A DNA stretch of 64,000 bases from Orientallactaga sibirica (GCA_036365145.1 JAEOAD010002231.1:2087501-2151500); one strand, 5' to 3'. Shown: positions 11,226 through 22,152, numbered from the stretch's first letter. Notes: generated by a model not told the origin, from the letters alone. Program-made: numbers and translations.

Positions 11226-12103
11226 ACCCGCCCGCCGTCTGCATAGGATCATTTTCAGCTTTCTATAAGCCTCCATGCACAACTCAGCACTTTCACGAGG
11301 TTGCATAGTCAATCAGTTACTCAATCTAAAAATAAAATACAAATGTTTTTGGTGCTTTTCAGATTATCTTGCATTTCACATTAAAGAATCCTGATTGTAG
11401 CTCAGGGGTTCTCAGAGCTCTGGCCTCCCTCTTAGTGCTTTTCCTTACCCCCAGCCCAGTGCTATGCTCAGTTCCTGTATTTCCTTTTTCTCTTCTTCAC
11501 TACTCCCTTTGAACTTTTTGTTTTGCTGTTTTATATGGTGCTGGGGGAGGGCTTCATGCACACTAGAAACATGCTTTGTGCTGAGCTATGTTCCCAGTCC
11601 CATCATTCCTGATTATCAGGAAACCTAGCTGACCTGAACAACAGACTTAATAAAGAGCATTTATACTAAAGGGTTTTGACTGATAGGAGATACTTTATTG
11701 GAATTGGAATCTTATCTTCATTTTCCTATGCCATCTCTTTTTCACCACCTTATACTTGATATGAATTTGTTTTTATGTATTTTTGACTCAGATGATTCTT
11801 TTTTAGGTTTTAGAAATAAAACAAAAAAATTTAAAGGGGGTTTGAACATGAGTCTTTTCTTTTTTTTTGAGGTAGGGTTATTAGGTAGCATAGGATAAAC
11901 TTAAATTTGTAATTGTCTCAAACTTGTAATCATCCTGGCTCAGCTTCACTAGAGTATGAAGCTCTTTATAAAGTGCTTTGTGTATAGTTGCTAAAGTATA
12001 ACATATGGCACAGTATAGGATAGAATACTATTAGTACAGTATCTACATTAAGCTCTCTCTGTACAGATGTGTATCAGAATGTGTGCTTCCTCCTATATAT
12101 GTT
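11226..12103. other. Unassigned DNA
   Basis: No gene or confident repeat. A short stretch near 11865-11880 resembles the antisense B1 start (GAGGTAGGG), but the rest of a B1 is missing. Confidence 0.45.
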
Positions 12104-12328
12104 TTTTAAATTTGAGAGACACACAGAGAGAAAAAGAGAATGGGTGGGCCAGTGTCCTTTCAGCCACTGTGAATGAACTCCAGATGCGTGCACCCCCTTG
12201 TGGGCAAATGCAATATTGCGCACCTGTGTCACTTTTGCATCTGGTTAAATGTGGGACCTGGAGTATCGAATGGGAGTTCTTAGGCTTCACAGGCAGGTAC
12301 CTTAACTGCTAAACCATCTTTCCAGCCC
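12104..12328 (-). repeat. Dip-B SINE, antisense
   Basis: The long-variant segment is present (CCCCCTTGTGGGCAAATGCA, ATATTGCGCACC). The right edge is ACCATCTTTCCAGCCC. The box B region reads as a mixture of the two Dip forms. Confidence 0.88.
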
Positions 12329-12343
12329 TTTAAAAAATATTTT

Positions 12344-12560
12344 TAAATTAAAAAAAAATTATTTACTTGAGACAGATAGATAGGGAGAGAGAGAGGGGGG
12401 GGGGAGACAATGGACATACCAGGGCCTCTAGCTACTGCAAATGAACTCCAGATACATGTGCCACTTGTGCATCTGGCTTATGTGGGTCCTGGGGGAATTA
12501 AACCTGGGTCCTTTGGCTTTGCAGGCAGGTGCCTTAACCGCTAAACCACACCTCCAGCCC
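12344..12560 (-). repeat. Dip SINE, antisense
   Basis: Ordinary-form Dip with a (GA)n and G-rich tail side at 12383-12406, then CCAGGGCCTCTAGC, CTTGTGCATCTGGCTTATGT and the right edge CACACCTCCAGCCC. It lies a few bases from the preceding Dip-B, in the same orientation. Confidence 0.9.
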
Positions 12561-13208
12561 GATTTCCACCTTCTTTAGAACTTAGGGTCCCTAGGGTATT
12601 ACAAAGGGAACATCTAGAAGAGACATAACACAAGGCCCAACATCCTCAGGGTTGGTGAGACATAAATCCTGCTGGGCAACTTTCAGACTAAACCGTGAGG
12701 ACTGCTGCAGGGAATTTCTTTTCACATGTGGGAGACAAAGACAGTTGCTTTAGCTTCTGAAAGGAGGCTCTGTGGAGTTTGTTATAAGTGCTGTGGACTT
12801 TACTGCTACCATTATCATAAAATGTAATGAAGGGATTTTTGAACATGTACACATGTCACAGTCCAAAAAAATGCTTAAAGTTAGAGGGTTGTGAGGGAGC
12901 AGAAAGGATTAAGTTATATTAATAGAGAGGTCTAAGTGGCTTGGGTCTTCAGTTTTGACATCTGCAGGGGAAAAAAATTAGATTAAAGGTCCCACAGGAC
13001 TTTCAGTGACTTTTTCAATGACTATTTCACAGTAGTCATATTTAATTATTACTTCCATAATTTGAATGCTTGTGCCTCCTCCCCTCCAAGTTCATATGGT
13101 TAAGAGCTAGTAGAAAGTGTGATGATACTGAAAGGTGTGAAGTTTAGAATACGATTAAGACATGAAGGCAGAGACATAAATGAATTAGTGCCTTTATAAA
13201 AGAAGTCC
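12561..13208. other. Unassigned DNA
   Basis: No gene or repeat recognised. Confidence 0.45.
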
Positions 13209-13211
13209 TAT

Positions 13212-13352
13212 CCATGCATGGTGGCACATGCCTTTAATCGGGGGGCAGAGGTAGGAGGATTCCTGTGAGTTTGAGGCCACCCTGAGACTACATAGTGAAT
13301 TCCAGGTCAGCTTGGGCCAGAGCAAGACTCTACCTCAAAAAAACCAAAAAAA
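13212..13352 (+). repeat. B1 SINE, sense, internal deletion
   Basis: The body reads CATGGTGGCACATGCCTTTAATC and then jumps to GGGGGGCAGAGGTAGG, missing the usual CCAGCACTCGGGA segment. It ends CTCAAAAAAACC plus an A tail. A weak TSD (AAGTCCTA against AGGTCCTA) flanks it. Confidence 0.85.
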
Positions 13353-13470
13353 AAGGTCCTAGAAAGATATCTGCCTTGGATCACAGCCATGAGCCAAAAT
13401 ATACCCTCTCTTCTTTATAACTTACCTGGTCTGTGATGTTGTCTTTTGCACCTTTTAAAAATAGTTTGCT

Positions 13471-13740
13471 GGGCTGGAGAGATAGCTTAGTGGTTAAGGC
13501 ACTTGCCTCCTAAGCCTAAGAATGCCAGTTCCAATCTCCAGGTCCCACGTTCAGCCAGATGCAAAGTGACGCAAGGGTGCAATGCCGCACTTGGCCACAA
13601 GGGGTGCATGCATCTAGATTTCGTTCACAGCAGCTGAGAGACTGCTGGCATGCCCATTCTCTGTCTCCCTCTCTGTCTGTCTCTCTCTGTGTCTCTCTCC
13701 AAAAATAAATAAAATAATTTTAAAAAATAAAAAAAATTAA
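13471..13740 (+). repeat. Dip-B SINE, sense, with 14-bp TSD
   Basis: A complete long-form Dip: head GGGCTGGAGAGATAGCTTAG, the box B position as GTTCCAATC, the extra segment AGTGACGCAAGGGTGCAATG, a CT-rich part and a CCAAAAATAAATAAAATAA tail. TSDs AAAAATAGTTTGCT (13457-13470) and AAAAATAGTTTCCT (13741-13754) differ at one base. Confidence 0.95.
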
Positions 13741-13773
13741 AAAAATAGTTTCCTAATTTCTATATTCAAGTAT

Positions 13774-13847
13774 TGTGTCTGTGTCTGTGTGTATGTCTAT
13801 GTGTATGTGTGTGTGTGTGTGTGTGTATGTGTGTGTGTGTGTGTGTA
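13774..13847 (+). repeat. (GT)n microsatellite
   Basis: An imperfect GT run with GTCT and GTAT interruptions, about 74 bases long. The minus-strand open frame across it is a repeat artefact. Confidence 0.95.
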
Positions 13848-14025
13848 TTCATATGTATGTGCCCAAGTGACACAGCCATGTACTTGCCCGTGGTAGATGG
13901 AGTGGAATGTTGGCTGTCCCACTCCATTGCTTTTATACCTGTTCTTATTTGAGCAGAAGTCTTACTGATCCCAGAGATTTTTTTTTTTTTTTGGTGAGCT
14001 CCAGCAGTTCTCTGGTTTCTGCTCA

Positions 14026-14372
14026 TGTGGTGGTTTGATTCAGGTGTCCTCCATAAACTTAGGTATTCTGAATCCTAGGTTCCCAGCTGATGGAGATTTG
14101 GAAATTAATGCCTCCTGGAGGCAGAGTATTGTTGGGGGCAGGCTTATGAGTGTTATAACCAGCTCCCATTGCCAGTTTTGGGCACACTCTCCTGTTGTTG
14201 TTGCCCACCTTATATTGGCCAGGGGGTGATGTCCACCCACTGCTCATGCCATCATTTTCCCTGCTATCATGGAGCTTCCCCTTGAGCTTGTAGGCCAAAA
14301 TAAACCTCTTTTTTCCTACAAGATTCTCTTGGTCAGGTGATTTCTATCAGCAATGCTAACCTGACTGCAACA
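14026..14372 (+). mobile_element. MaLR (ERVL-MaLR) solo LTR, sense
   Basis: A 347-base LTR from TGTGGTGGTTTGATTCAGGT to CTGACTGCAACA, with TG...CA ends and an AATAAA signal about 70 bases before the 3' end. Near-identical LTRs lie at 26233, 28003, 29945 and 60273. The 5-base flanks GCTCA (14021-14025) and GCTCT (14373-14377) look like a slightly decayed TSD. No internal region is left, so it probably arose by LTR-LTR recombination. Confidence 0.88.
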
Positions 14373-14529
14373 GCTCTCCACAGGACTGGGCTTACAGATA
14401 CTGCCCCATGGCCATGCACAACTGCTTATGTGGGCCTTGGGGATCAAACTCGAGCAGTCTCTCAGGCCTCCTGAGGCCCTCATGCTTGCACAGGAAGGGC
14501 TCTTATCCACTGAGCAATTTCTCCAGCCC
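14373..14529 (-). repeat. Old tRNA-derived SINE of B2/B4 type, antisense
   Basis: The stretch GGATCAAACTCGAGCAGTCT to CCTCATGCTTGCACAGG and CCACTGAGCAATTTCTCCAG is the complement of an old B2-like or B4-like head. It differs from Dip in the middle, so it is probably older. The LTR at 14026 may have landed near its end. Confidence 0.6.
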
Positions 14530-14655
14530 TCCTCAAATATTTTTCGTTATAATATATTCATTGGACATAGTGATGGGTTTTTCATAAATGCAGTCATTCA
14601 AGTATATAATGTGCTTTCATCATATTCACTCCAAATATGCTCACCTTCTTGCTAG

Positions 14656-14702
<47 letters not shown>

Positions 14703-14895
14703 CTAGTGTCCACATATGAAAGAAACACGTATTTTTTTTTTTTTTTAGTTTGGCTTATTTTGCTTAATTATGAGGATTTGTAATTCCACTATTTTCCTTT
14801 AAATGACAGTTTTGTTCTTTGTGGTTAAAAAATTCTCCATTGTGGATATATACCACATCTTCTTTATCCATTCATATCTGTTAATGGCTATATGA
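14530..14895 (-). repeat. L1 3' end, antisense, with (CA)n
   Basis: AT-rich text followed by CCATTGTGGATATATACCAC and TTATCCATTCATATCTGTTA is the usual antisense L1 ORF2/3'-UTR signature. A perfect (CA)n run occupies 14658-14700. Which L1 subfamily is unclear. Confidence 0.7.
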
Positions 14896-14949
14896 GGTAG
14901 GAGAAAGGAACCTGATGAATCAGATATAGCATATATTAAAATCATAACC

Positions 14950-15114
14950 GCTGGGCATGGTGGTGCACGCCTTTAATCCCAGCACTTGGGAGGCAGAGGT
15001 AGGATGATCGCCGGGAGTTTGAGGCCACCCTGATAATACAGAGTGAGTTCCAGGTCAGCCTGGGCTAGAGCGAGACCTTACCTAGAAAAACCAAAAACAA
15101 ACAAACAAACAAAC

Positions 15115-15147
<33 letters not shown>

Positions 15148-15170
15148 AAAACCCCAAAAAACCCCCAAAC
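14950..15170 (+). repeat. B1 SINE, sense, with expanded tail
   Basis: Full-length B1 with a tail that expanded to (CAAA)n and then (CAA)n at about 15098-15145. A short TSD CATAACC flanks it (14943-14949 and 15171-15177). Confidence 0.9.
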
Positions 15171-15179
15171 CATAACCAA

Positions 15180-16149
15180 CTAACCATAACCACCCCCACA
15201 AGAGATCTATAAAACAAAATAAAATCCACCCCTATACAGATGCATAATTTATTTACCTCAAGTCTTAATTCACACTAACATCTACAAAGGCATAACTTTA
15301 ATGTGAATGAAATTAGGGTGGCAGTCTTGGAGAAGCATTATCTATGAAAGAAGAGAAAATGGATATTCCCTTGGAATAGAGAAGGAAAAGAAGCCAGTAA
15401 GAGGTAGAACTAATAATCATATAGAAATAAAAAGGAACAGCAATTCTTTCCTTCTAACAACTAAAATTACCATCCATTAAGGAAGCTTCACTTTACTATA
15501 ATGTCTAAGGAAAGCCACACTGACCCCATAAGAACAAAATAGAAATGAAAATATATTATCTGATAGAAATTTCTATCAAAGAATCAGGCAGAAAGCAAAA
15601 TGAGATGCCATACTAAGTTTTATTCCATCAAACAAGAATTTGGAGGTGTTTAAAAAAAAAAACAACTTAGAATAAAAAATCAAAAAAAAAAAAAAACCCA
15701 TAAGTAGTAAAATATAAGGAATGCACTAAAATTTGCTTAATATGGAAAATAACACTGAAGGTGAAAAATCAGAAATGGATACTAAATTACTTACTGGAGA
15801 GTATACTCAATGGAGTACTAAATGGAGACTTAACAGAATTACATTTTAAGAAGACAGGGACACAGCTATTGGAGAATAATGTTAAAGAAGATAAAGTGAT
15901 GGTTAAACTAATGTACAAGGAAATCCAAATTAACTATAAGTGTATTCACTGATACATCACAATGAAACAGAACATTTAAAACCACAGATCAAGAAAACTG
16001 TGGAAATAATGAAAGCTAACATATAATTATTAAAAGCATCCATGATAAATCTGGAAAATATTTGAAAAAATAAATTTGAACAAAACTATGAGATTCTAAA
16101 AATGAATGAAAAATTCTCAGGTTCAAATTATTTATAAAAAATTACCTTG
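15180..16149. other. AT-rich DNA, possibly degenerate LINE
   Basis: Strongly A-rich on the plus strand, as in sense L1 sequence, but I cannot align any part of it. The open frame at 15761-15952 has no recognisable motif. Confidence 0.4.
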
Positions 16150-16258
16150 ATATGATGGAGATTGGAGTTCTAAAGGGGTATGGGGGCAGGGGAGGGAAAT
16201 ATCATGCATTTTTTTGTATGTAAGTATAGAAGTTGTCAATAAAAATTTTAAAAAAATT
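16150..16258 (+). repeat. L1 3'-UTR end (Lx-like), sense, short
   Basis: About 100 bases share the terminal block of the copies at 8930-9060 and 52540-52655: a G-rich GGGGGCAGGGGAGGG run, then ATCATG, then GAAGTTGTCAATAAA and A-rich sequence. It is followed directly by an L1 5' region. Confidence 0.6.
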
Positions 16259-16264
16259 TACCTT

Positions 16265-17110
16265 GGACTTCCAGGTAAGATGGTGGCATCGTAGACATGC
16301 CAAAGCAGCCTAGGGAGGAAATGAACAAAACAATAGCAAAATACTTTCTTCTACTAAAAAATGAATATGTATAATGAATCAACCTCAGCAGAGAAACAGG
16401 AGAGATCCCGAGCTTCTAGAGACCATGGAACCAGGCAGAAGTAGCTCCAAAATTGATCCCTGTCCATGCTCCACCAGGCTCTGCCTGAGCCACAGGGGAA
16501 TCCAGGTGGAGGGATTTTCCACTCACACAAGCCTCCTCACAAAGTCAAGAAACCTGAAGGAGAAGAGAGCAAGGACCAGCTGAGTGCCTTGTGAGGAAAA
16601 CTATCTTAGGGACCAGCTACACAGCTCCTGTACAAGTTCTGGCACCCCCCCCCCCCACACACAACTTCTACTCCCCCAACCATCAGTGTCGGCAACCGCT
16701 GGAAACTTGGGGAAGGAAGATCAGCCACACAGCATCCAGCTCAGATGATCAGAGCATCAGACCCACTGACATAGCAAGCCTAGCTGAGCCCATAGCACAG
16801 TAAAGAGGGACCCTAGTAGACATGCAGCATAGCTGAGACCAAGCCAACCCAAAAGGTAACAGGGCCTATTTATACAAGGTCAGGACCCGACCAAAAAAGC
16901 CTGGTATATAGGCCTGCACTGGAAGTGCTAATCACACCTTCCATGTCAGGGCAGGTTATGTGTTAGATCTGATTGATGGCCCACTTTGCTATTCTTAAAT
17001 GAGCTATATTTTTGGGTTGTCCTTTGTTGCTTGCTGATTTATAGTGCCTTTGTCTTCTTCTGTCATTTGTGGGGGCAGGGTTTCACTCAGCCCCAAGCTG
17101 CCCTGAGAGA
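16265..17110 (+). repeat. L1 5' UTR-like region, sense
   Basis: It opens GGACTTCCAGGTAAGATGGT, which resembles the start of L1 promoter regions, and continues with GC-richer sequence unlike the surroundings. Its place just upstream of an L1 ORF2 remnant supports the call. ORF1 and the front of ORF2 are missing between this part and 17185. Two short open frames (16374-16583, 16591-16803) show no known domain. Confidence 0.5.
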
Positions 17111-17173
17111 GAATATATATATATATACATACATACACACACATACATACACACACATACATATATATATTTA
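17111..17173 (+). repeat. (TA)n/(CA)n microsatellite
   Basis: A mixed run of ATATAT, ACATACAT and ACACAC units sits at the junction between the L1 5' region and the ORF2 remnant. Confidence 0.9.
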
Positions 17174-17184
17174 AAAAAGGAAAT

Positions 17185-19478
17185 AAAAAAATTCATACAG
17201 TCAAATGATAATGAGAATACAATATAGCAAAACCTTTGGGACACAATGAAGGCAGTCCTAAGAGGGAAATTTATAGCTTTAAGTGCCTATATTAAGAAAT
17301 TAGAAAAGTCATAAGTAAACAACTTAATGCTTCACATTAAGTCCATGGAAAAAGAAGAACAAGGCAAGCCAAAAATCAGTAGGCAGGAAGAAATAACAAA
17401 GATTAGGGCAGAGCCGGACGTGGTGGTGCATGCCTTTAATCCCAGCACTCGGGAGGCATAGGTAGGAGTATTGCCATGAGTTTGAGGCCACCGTGAGACT
17501 ACAGAGTGAATTCCAGGTCAGCCTGGACCAGAGTGAGATCCTACCTCGAAGAACCAAAAAAAAAAAAAAAAAAGATTAGGGCAGAAATTAATGAAATAGA
17601 AACAAACAAAAAAAAATCAATGAAACAAAGAGTGAGTTCTTTGAAAGGATAAACAAGATTGATAAACTCTTAGCAAATCTGTCCATAAGAAAGAGAGGAG
17701 ATACAAATTTATAAAATTAGAGATGAAAAGGCACCATTACAACAGATACCAAGAAATTCAGAAAATCTCTAGGATATACTTTAATAACATATGTTCCACT
17801 AAGCTTGAAAAGATGAAATAAATGGATAATTTCATATATGACCTATTGAAATTAAATCAAGATGAGATAAGCCATTTAAATAGACCTATAACAAGTATGG
17901 AGATCCAAGCAGTTATAAAAAATCTCCCAACTAAAAAGAGTCCAGGCCCAGATGGATTCACTGGTGACTTTTACCACATCCTCATGGAACAACTAACACC
18001 ACTGCTTCTCAAACTTTCCCATGGAATAGAAAATGAAAGAATCCTACCAAACTCCTTCTATGAAGCCAGCATCACCCTGATACTAAAACCAGACAAAGAC
18101 AGAATAAAAAAAGAAAATTACACACCAATCTCCCTCATGAACATAAAGGCAAAAATTATCAAAAATATTGGCAAACAGAATACAAGCTATATCAAAAAGA
18201 TTATTTACCCCAACCAGTTAGGCTTTATCGCAGAGATGCAGGAATGGTTCAACATACACAAATTGATAAATGTACTACACTGTATAAATGGATTGGAGGA
18301 CAAAAATCACATGATCGTCTCAATAGATGCACAAAAGGCATTTGACAAAATCCAACATCTCTTCATGACAAAAGTCCTACATAAACTTGGAATGGCAGGA
18401 CCATATCTCAACATAATAAAAGGCTATTTATGACAAACCTTTAGCCAACATAATACTAAATGGGGAAAATCTTGAAACTTTTCCACTAAAATCAAGAACA
18501 AGACAAGGTGTCCATTGTCCCCACTTTTATTTAATATAGTGCTGGAAGTCTTAGCTACAGCAATAAGGCAAAAGACACACATAAAAGGGATACAAATTGG
18601 AAGGGAAAAGATCAAATTATCATTCTTTGCTGATAATATGATTCTATACATAAAGGAACCTAAAGATTCTACCAGCAAACTATTAGAGCTGATAAACACT
18701 GTTAGCAAGATAGCAGGATAACAAATAAGTACATAGAAATCAGTCTCTTTCCTGTATACCAAAAACAAACATGAATCCACAATTATCTGAAAAAAAAAGT
18801 ACCTTGAAATAAATCTGACCAAGGAAGTGAAGGATATCTGCAGTGAAAACTTTAAAACACTCATAACAGAAATTGCAGGAGACATAGGAAATGGAAAGGC
18901 TTCCTATATTTTTGGATTGGAAGAATCAATATTATTAAAATGTCAGTCTTACCAAAAGAATTCTACACATATAATGCAATCCTCATCAAAATTCTTATGG
19001 CATTCTTCATAGAAATTTAAAAAAAAAGCCAAAATTCATTTGGAAGCACAAAAAACCCTCAAAGAACCAAAACAATTTTGAGAAACAAAAAGAAAGCTGG
19101 CAGTATCACCATACCTGATTTTAAGCTATATTACAGAGCCATAGTAACAAAAACACATTGATGGAACAGAATAGAGAAACCAGATGTAAATCCAGGCAGC
19201 TATAGCTATCTGATTTTTGACAAAAATTCCAAAAATAATGGAGAAAAGACAGTCTCTTTAACAAATGGTGCTGGGAAAACTGGATGTCTATATGTAGAAG
19301 GATGAAAATAGAACCTTATCTCTCTCCATGCACAAGAGTAAGGTCCAAATGGATCACAGCCCTTAATGTCACACCTAAAACTCTGAAACTGCTAGAGGAA
19401 TCAGTAGGGGAAACCCTTCCACATATTGGCATAGGCAATGAGTTTCTTAATATAACCCCATTTGTTTAGCCTTATATG
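17185..19478 (+). pseudogene. L1 ORF2 remnant (endonuclease lost, reverse transcriptase part), broken
   Basis: L1 ORF2 encodes an endonuclease and reverse transcriptase that copy L1 RNA into the genome. Here the sequence starts between the two domains and runs through the reverse transcriptase into the C-terminal part. The most intact frame, 17822-18433, shows [27 protein letters not shown] and [10 protein letters not shown]. Near 18422 one extra base shifts the frame and gives a stop at 18431-18433. A missing base near 18506 restores it, so 18515-18721 reads [11 protein letters not shown] in the first frame. The catalytic FADD is FADN: the second aspartate codon is AAT at 18635-18637. Further stops follow. 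A B1 interrupts it at 17413. The element is long dead. Confidence 0.9.
17413..17573 (+). repeat. B1 SINE, sense, with 12-bp TSD, inside L1 ORF2
   Basis: Perfect direct repeats GATTAGGGCAGA at 17401-17412 and 17574-17585 flank a full B1 from GCCGGACGTGG to an A tail. It landed in the L1 ORF2 remnant and so is younger. Confidence 0.97.
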
Positions 19479-19742
19479 TGAGTCAGAATAAAAATCAGTA
19501 GCTGAGGCCAATAAGATAGAAAAGGTCTCTAAGGGAGGGAGGAGAAGGGGGACTTAAGAGGATGGTATTGTATGAATAGATTACTGGGGGTGCAATGGCC
19601 TAAGTGAGGTCATAGGAAGACATTGAGTAAAAGAAGGGTGGGGGGAGGGCTAATTAAAATTCAAGATGTTGTGAACAGGCCATACGATGAAAGCTGCACC
19701 AAGAGAAACTCAGGAGATAGGAAAATAAGAACATAATCAATG
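19479..19742 (+). repeat. L1 3' UTR, sense
   Basis: G-rich blocks (GAGAAGGGGGACTTAAGAGG, TTACTGGGGGTGCAATGGCC, GGTGGGGGGAGGG) follow the ORF2 remnant and align by eye with about 7700-7860. It is the natural 3' UTR of this L1 copy. Confidence 0.65.
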
Positions 19743-19754
19743 AGAAAGATTTTT

Positions 19755-20027
19755 GTTGTTGTTCTTTGATTTTTTTTGAGGTAGGGTCTCACTATACAGC
19801 CCAGGGTGACCTGGATCTCACTTTGTAGCCCCAGGCTGGCCTCAGACTTGTGGTGCTCCTTCTACTTCTGCCTCTTTTTTTTTTTTTTTTTTTGAGACAG
19901 TTTTGTTGAGATACAATATTTATACCACAAACTCATGTTCTTTTGATTTATGTAGATAGTGTGTATACAGTACAGTCATGCTGGTACCACCCAGTCTACT
20001 TCTGCCTCGTGTACACCATGCCTGGCT
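19755..20027 (-). repeat. B1 SINE, antisense, with 12-bp TSD, split by a LINE end
   Basis: An antisense B1 flanked by perfect AGAAAGATTTTT repeats (19743-19754, 20028-20039). Its body is interrupted at 19874 by a 120-base insert and resumes at 20009. Confidence 0.9.
19875..19994 (-). mobile_element. 5'-truncated LINE 3' end inserted in a B1, with 14-bp TSD
   Basis: Perfect copies of TCTACTTCTGCCTC lie at 19861-19874 and 19995-20008. The insert, read on the minus strand, starts CTGGGTGGTACCAGCATGAC and ends in a poly-A tail of about 18. Its sequence resembles the GGTACCA 3'-end blocks at 3958 and 39965. The A tail and TSD show retroposition by LINE machinery. Confidence 0.85.
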
Positions 20028-20039
20028 AGAAAGATTTTT

Positions 20040-20183
20040 TTTTTTCCTGAGGTAAGGTCTGACTCTAGCCTAGGTTGACCTGGAATTCACTCTGTATTTT
20101 CAGGTTGGCCTCAATCTCACAGCAATCCTCCTGCCTTGCCTCTCGAGTGCTGGGATTAAAGGTGTGTGCCATCATGCCTGACT
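20040..20183 (-). repeat. B1 SINE, antisense, sharing its target with the previous B1
   Basis: A second antisense B1 lies directly after the TSD of the first and is followed by TAGAAAGATGTTTT. AGAAAGAT thus occurs three times, around two B1 copies. Confidence 0.9.
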
Positions 20184-20309
20184 TAGAAAGATGTTTTAAA
20201 ACTTTATAGAACATTGCACACTGATAATAGAAAATGTGCCATCTTTTCAAACTTCCATACAATATTCATAAACATAACCCATATTTTAAGTCATAAATAA
20301 AATGTCAGT

Positions 20310-20552
20310 TATGGGGCTGGAGAGATGGCTTAGCATTTAAGCGCTTGCCTGTGAAGCCTAAGGACCCCAGTTTGAGGCTTGATTACCCAGTACCCACGAA
20401 AGCCAGATGCACAGGGTGGCACATACATCTGGAGTTCATTTGCAGTGGCTGGAGGCCCTGGTGTGCCCATTCTCTCTCTCTTTCTCTCTCTGCCTCTTTC
20501 TTTTTCTGTGTGTCTGTCACTCTCAAATAAATAAATATAAACAAAAATTTAA
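20310..20552 (+). repeat. Dip SINE, sense, with 15-bp TSD
   Basis: Perfect AAATAAAATGTCAGT repeats at 20295-20309 and 20553-20567 flank a full Dip with a clear CT-rich part and an AAATAAATAAATA tail. The box B area carries an extra GAGGC, also seen in the copy at 25888. Confidence 0.96.
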
Positions 20553-21103
20553 AAATAAAATGTCAGTAAGGTCCATAAGGTAGAAATATTATATATAATT
20601 TTCCCAGATGACAAGATGAGCCATCTCTCTACCTACCCCCCTCCATTCCAGCCAAAAAAAGGGTTTTGACAAGTAAGGTCATTAATAATTAAAACAATGA
20701 GATACTGGTGTGTGAATACTCAGGCCAATGGAATAGATTAGAAGATTTCAAGGAGACTCAAGTATATACAGAAATTTACATGGCATAAAGGTAGTATCCA
20801 AAATTTCTGGGGAAAATAAAGATTTAAAATGGTATTAGGGCAACTGGGTAATTATTTGGAAAACTGGTAGAAACTACTTCTTATATTATGCACAAGAATA
20901 AACTTTAAACAATCTAGAAGTATCAATTTGAAATAAGACTAGTAGAAAAAATTATTGAGTTCCCTAATAACCCCTATATACGGGATGTCCTCTGTGATTG
21001 ACAATCCTGAAAAGATTGATAAATTTAAGTATATTAAAAACATTAAAAATAACATTTTCATGGAAAATACTATAAATTCAAGATAAAACTTAAAAAAGTT
21101 GTG

Positions 21104-21364
21104 GCCTGGAGAGATGGCTTAGCAGTTAAGGTGCCCGTCTGCTAAGCCTAAGAACCCGGTTCCAATCTCTAGGTTCCACGTTTAGATGCAAAGTGACGCA
21201 AGGGTGCAATGCCACACTTGACCACAAGGGGGAACACACATCTGGATTTCGTTCACAGCAGCTGAGAGATTGCTGGCGCGCCCATTTCTATCTGTCTCCC
21301 TCTCCCTTTCTGTCTGTCTCTCTCTGTGTCTCTCTCCAAAAATAAATAAAATAATAAAAAAATT
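21104..21364 (+). repeat. Dip-B SINE, sense, with 10-bp TSD
   Basis: A long-form Dip with AGTGACGCAAGGGTGCAATG and the box B position as GTTCCAATC. TSD AAAAGTTGTG at 21094-21103 and 21365-21374. It is inside the L1. Confidence 0.95.
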
Positions 21365-21459
21365 AAAAGTTGTGAAAGTATTTGTAATATGCACTATAAA
21401 GTGTTGACATTACTAATATTCATATATATTATACATATTATGTGCTCAGTTTTTCATGT

Positions 21460-21462
<3 letters not shown>

Positions 21463-21497
<35 letters not shown>

Positions 21498-21635
21498 CAA
21501 GGTAGGGACTCACTCTAGCCCAGGCTGACCTGGAAGTCACTATGTAGTCTCAGGGTGGCCTTGAACTCATGGTGATCCTCCTACCTCTGCCTTCTGAGTG
21601 CTGGGATTAAAGATGGGAGCCACCACACCCGGCTC
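21463..21635 (-). repeat. B1 SINE, antisense, with 10-bp TSD
   Basis: Perfect TTCATGTGAC repeats at 21453-21462 and 21636-21645. The poly-T start is about 35 bases long, which suggests a young insertion. Confidence 0.96.
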
Positions 21636-21651
21636 TTCATGTGACATTTTT

Positions 21652-21672
21652 TAAAAAAAAATATATTTATTT

Positions 21673-21715
<43 letters not shown>

Positions 21716-21880
21716 CCAGATACACAGAGAGAATGGGCATGCCAGGGCCTCTAGCCACTGCAAATGAATTCCAGACATGTGCCACCATATGCATCTGGCT
21801 TACATGGGTACTGGAGAATTCAGCCTGAGTCCTTAGGTTTTGCAAGCTAGCACCTTAACTGCTAAGCCATCTCTCTAGCT
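21652..21880 (-). repeat. Dip SINE, antisense, inserted at the TSD of a B1
   Basis: An antisense Dip with a (GA)n run follows the right TSD of the B1. To its right a further, slightly changed copy of the target appears (CTCACGTGACAGTTTTT against CTTCATGTGACATTTTT). Confidence 0.92.
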
Positions 21881-21934
21881 TCTCACGTGACAGTTTTTAA
21901 ATTACTGCATGTGAGTACTTAGTCTTTATCTTTT

Positions 21935-22152
21935 TAAAAATTAAAAAAAATTTATTTATTTATTTGACAGAAACAAAAACAGGTAGGGGGTGGGGTGGAA
22001 TGGGCATGCTAGAGCCTCTAGCCACTGCAAATGAACTCCGGACACATGTACCACCTTGTGCATCTGGCTTTATGTGGGGACTGGAGAATTGAACCTGGCT
22101 CCTTAGATTTTGCAGGCAAGCGCCTTAACCACTGAGCAATCTTTCCAGCCCA
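21935..22152 (-). repeat. Dip SINE, antisense
   Basis: Ordinary-form antisense Dip, from a TTTATTTATTTATTTGACAG tail side to the edge CAATCTTTCCAGCCC. Possible short TSD ATCTTT. Confidence 0.9.

Noticed and set aside
18424..18885. 153-codon minus-strand frame
   Set aside because: It is the shadow of the L1 ORF2 remnant on the other strand.
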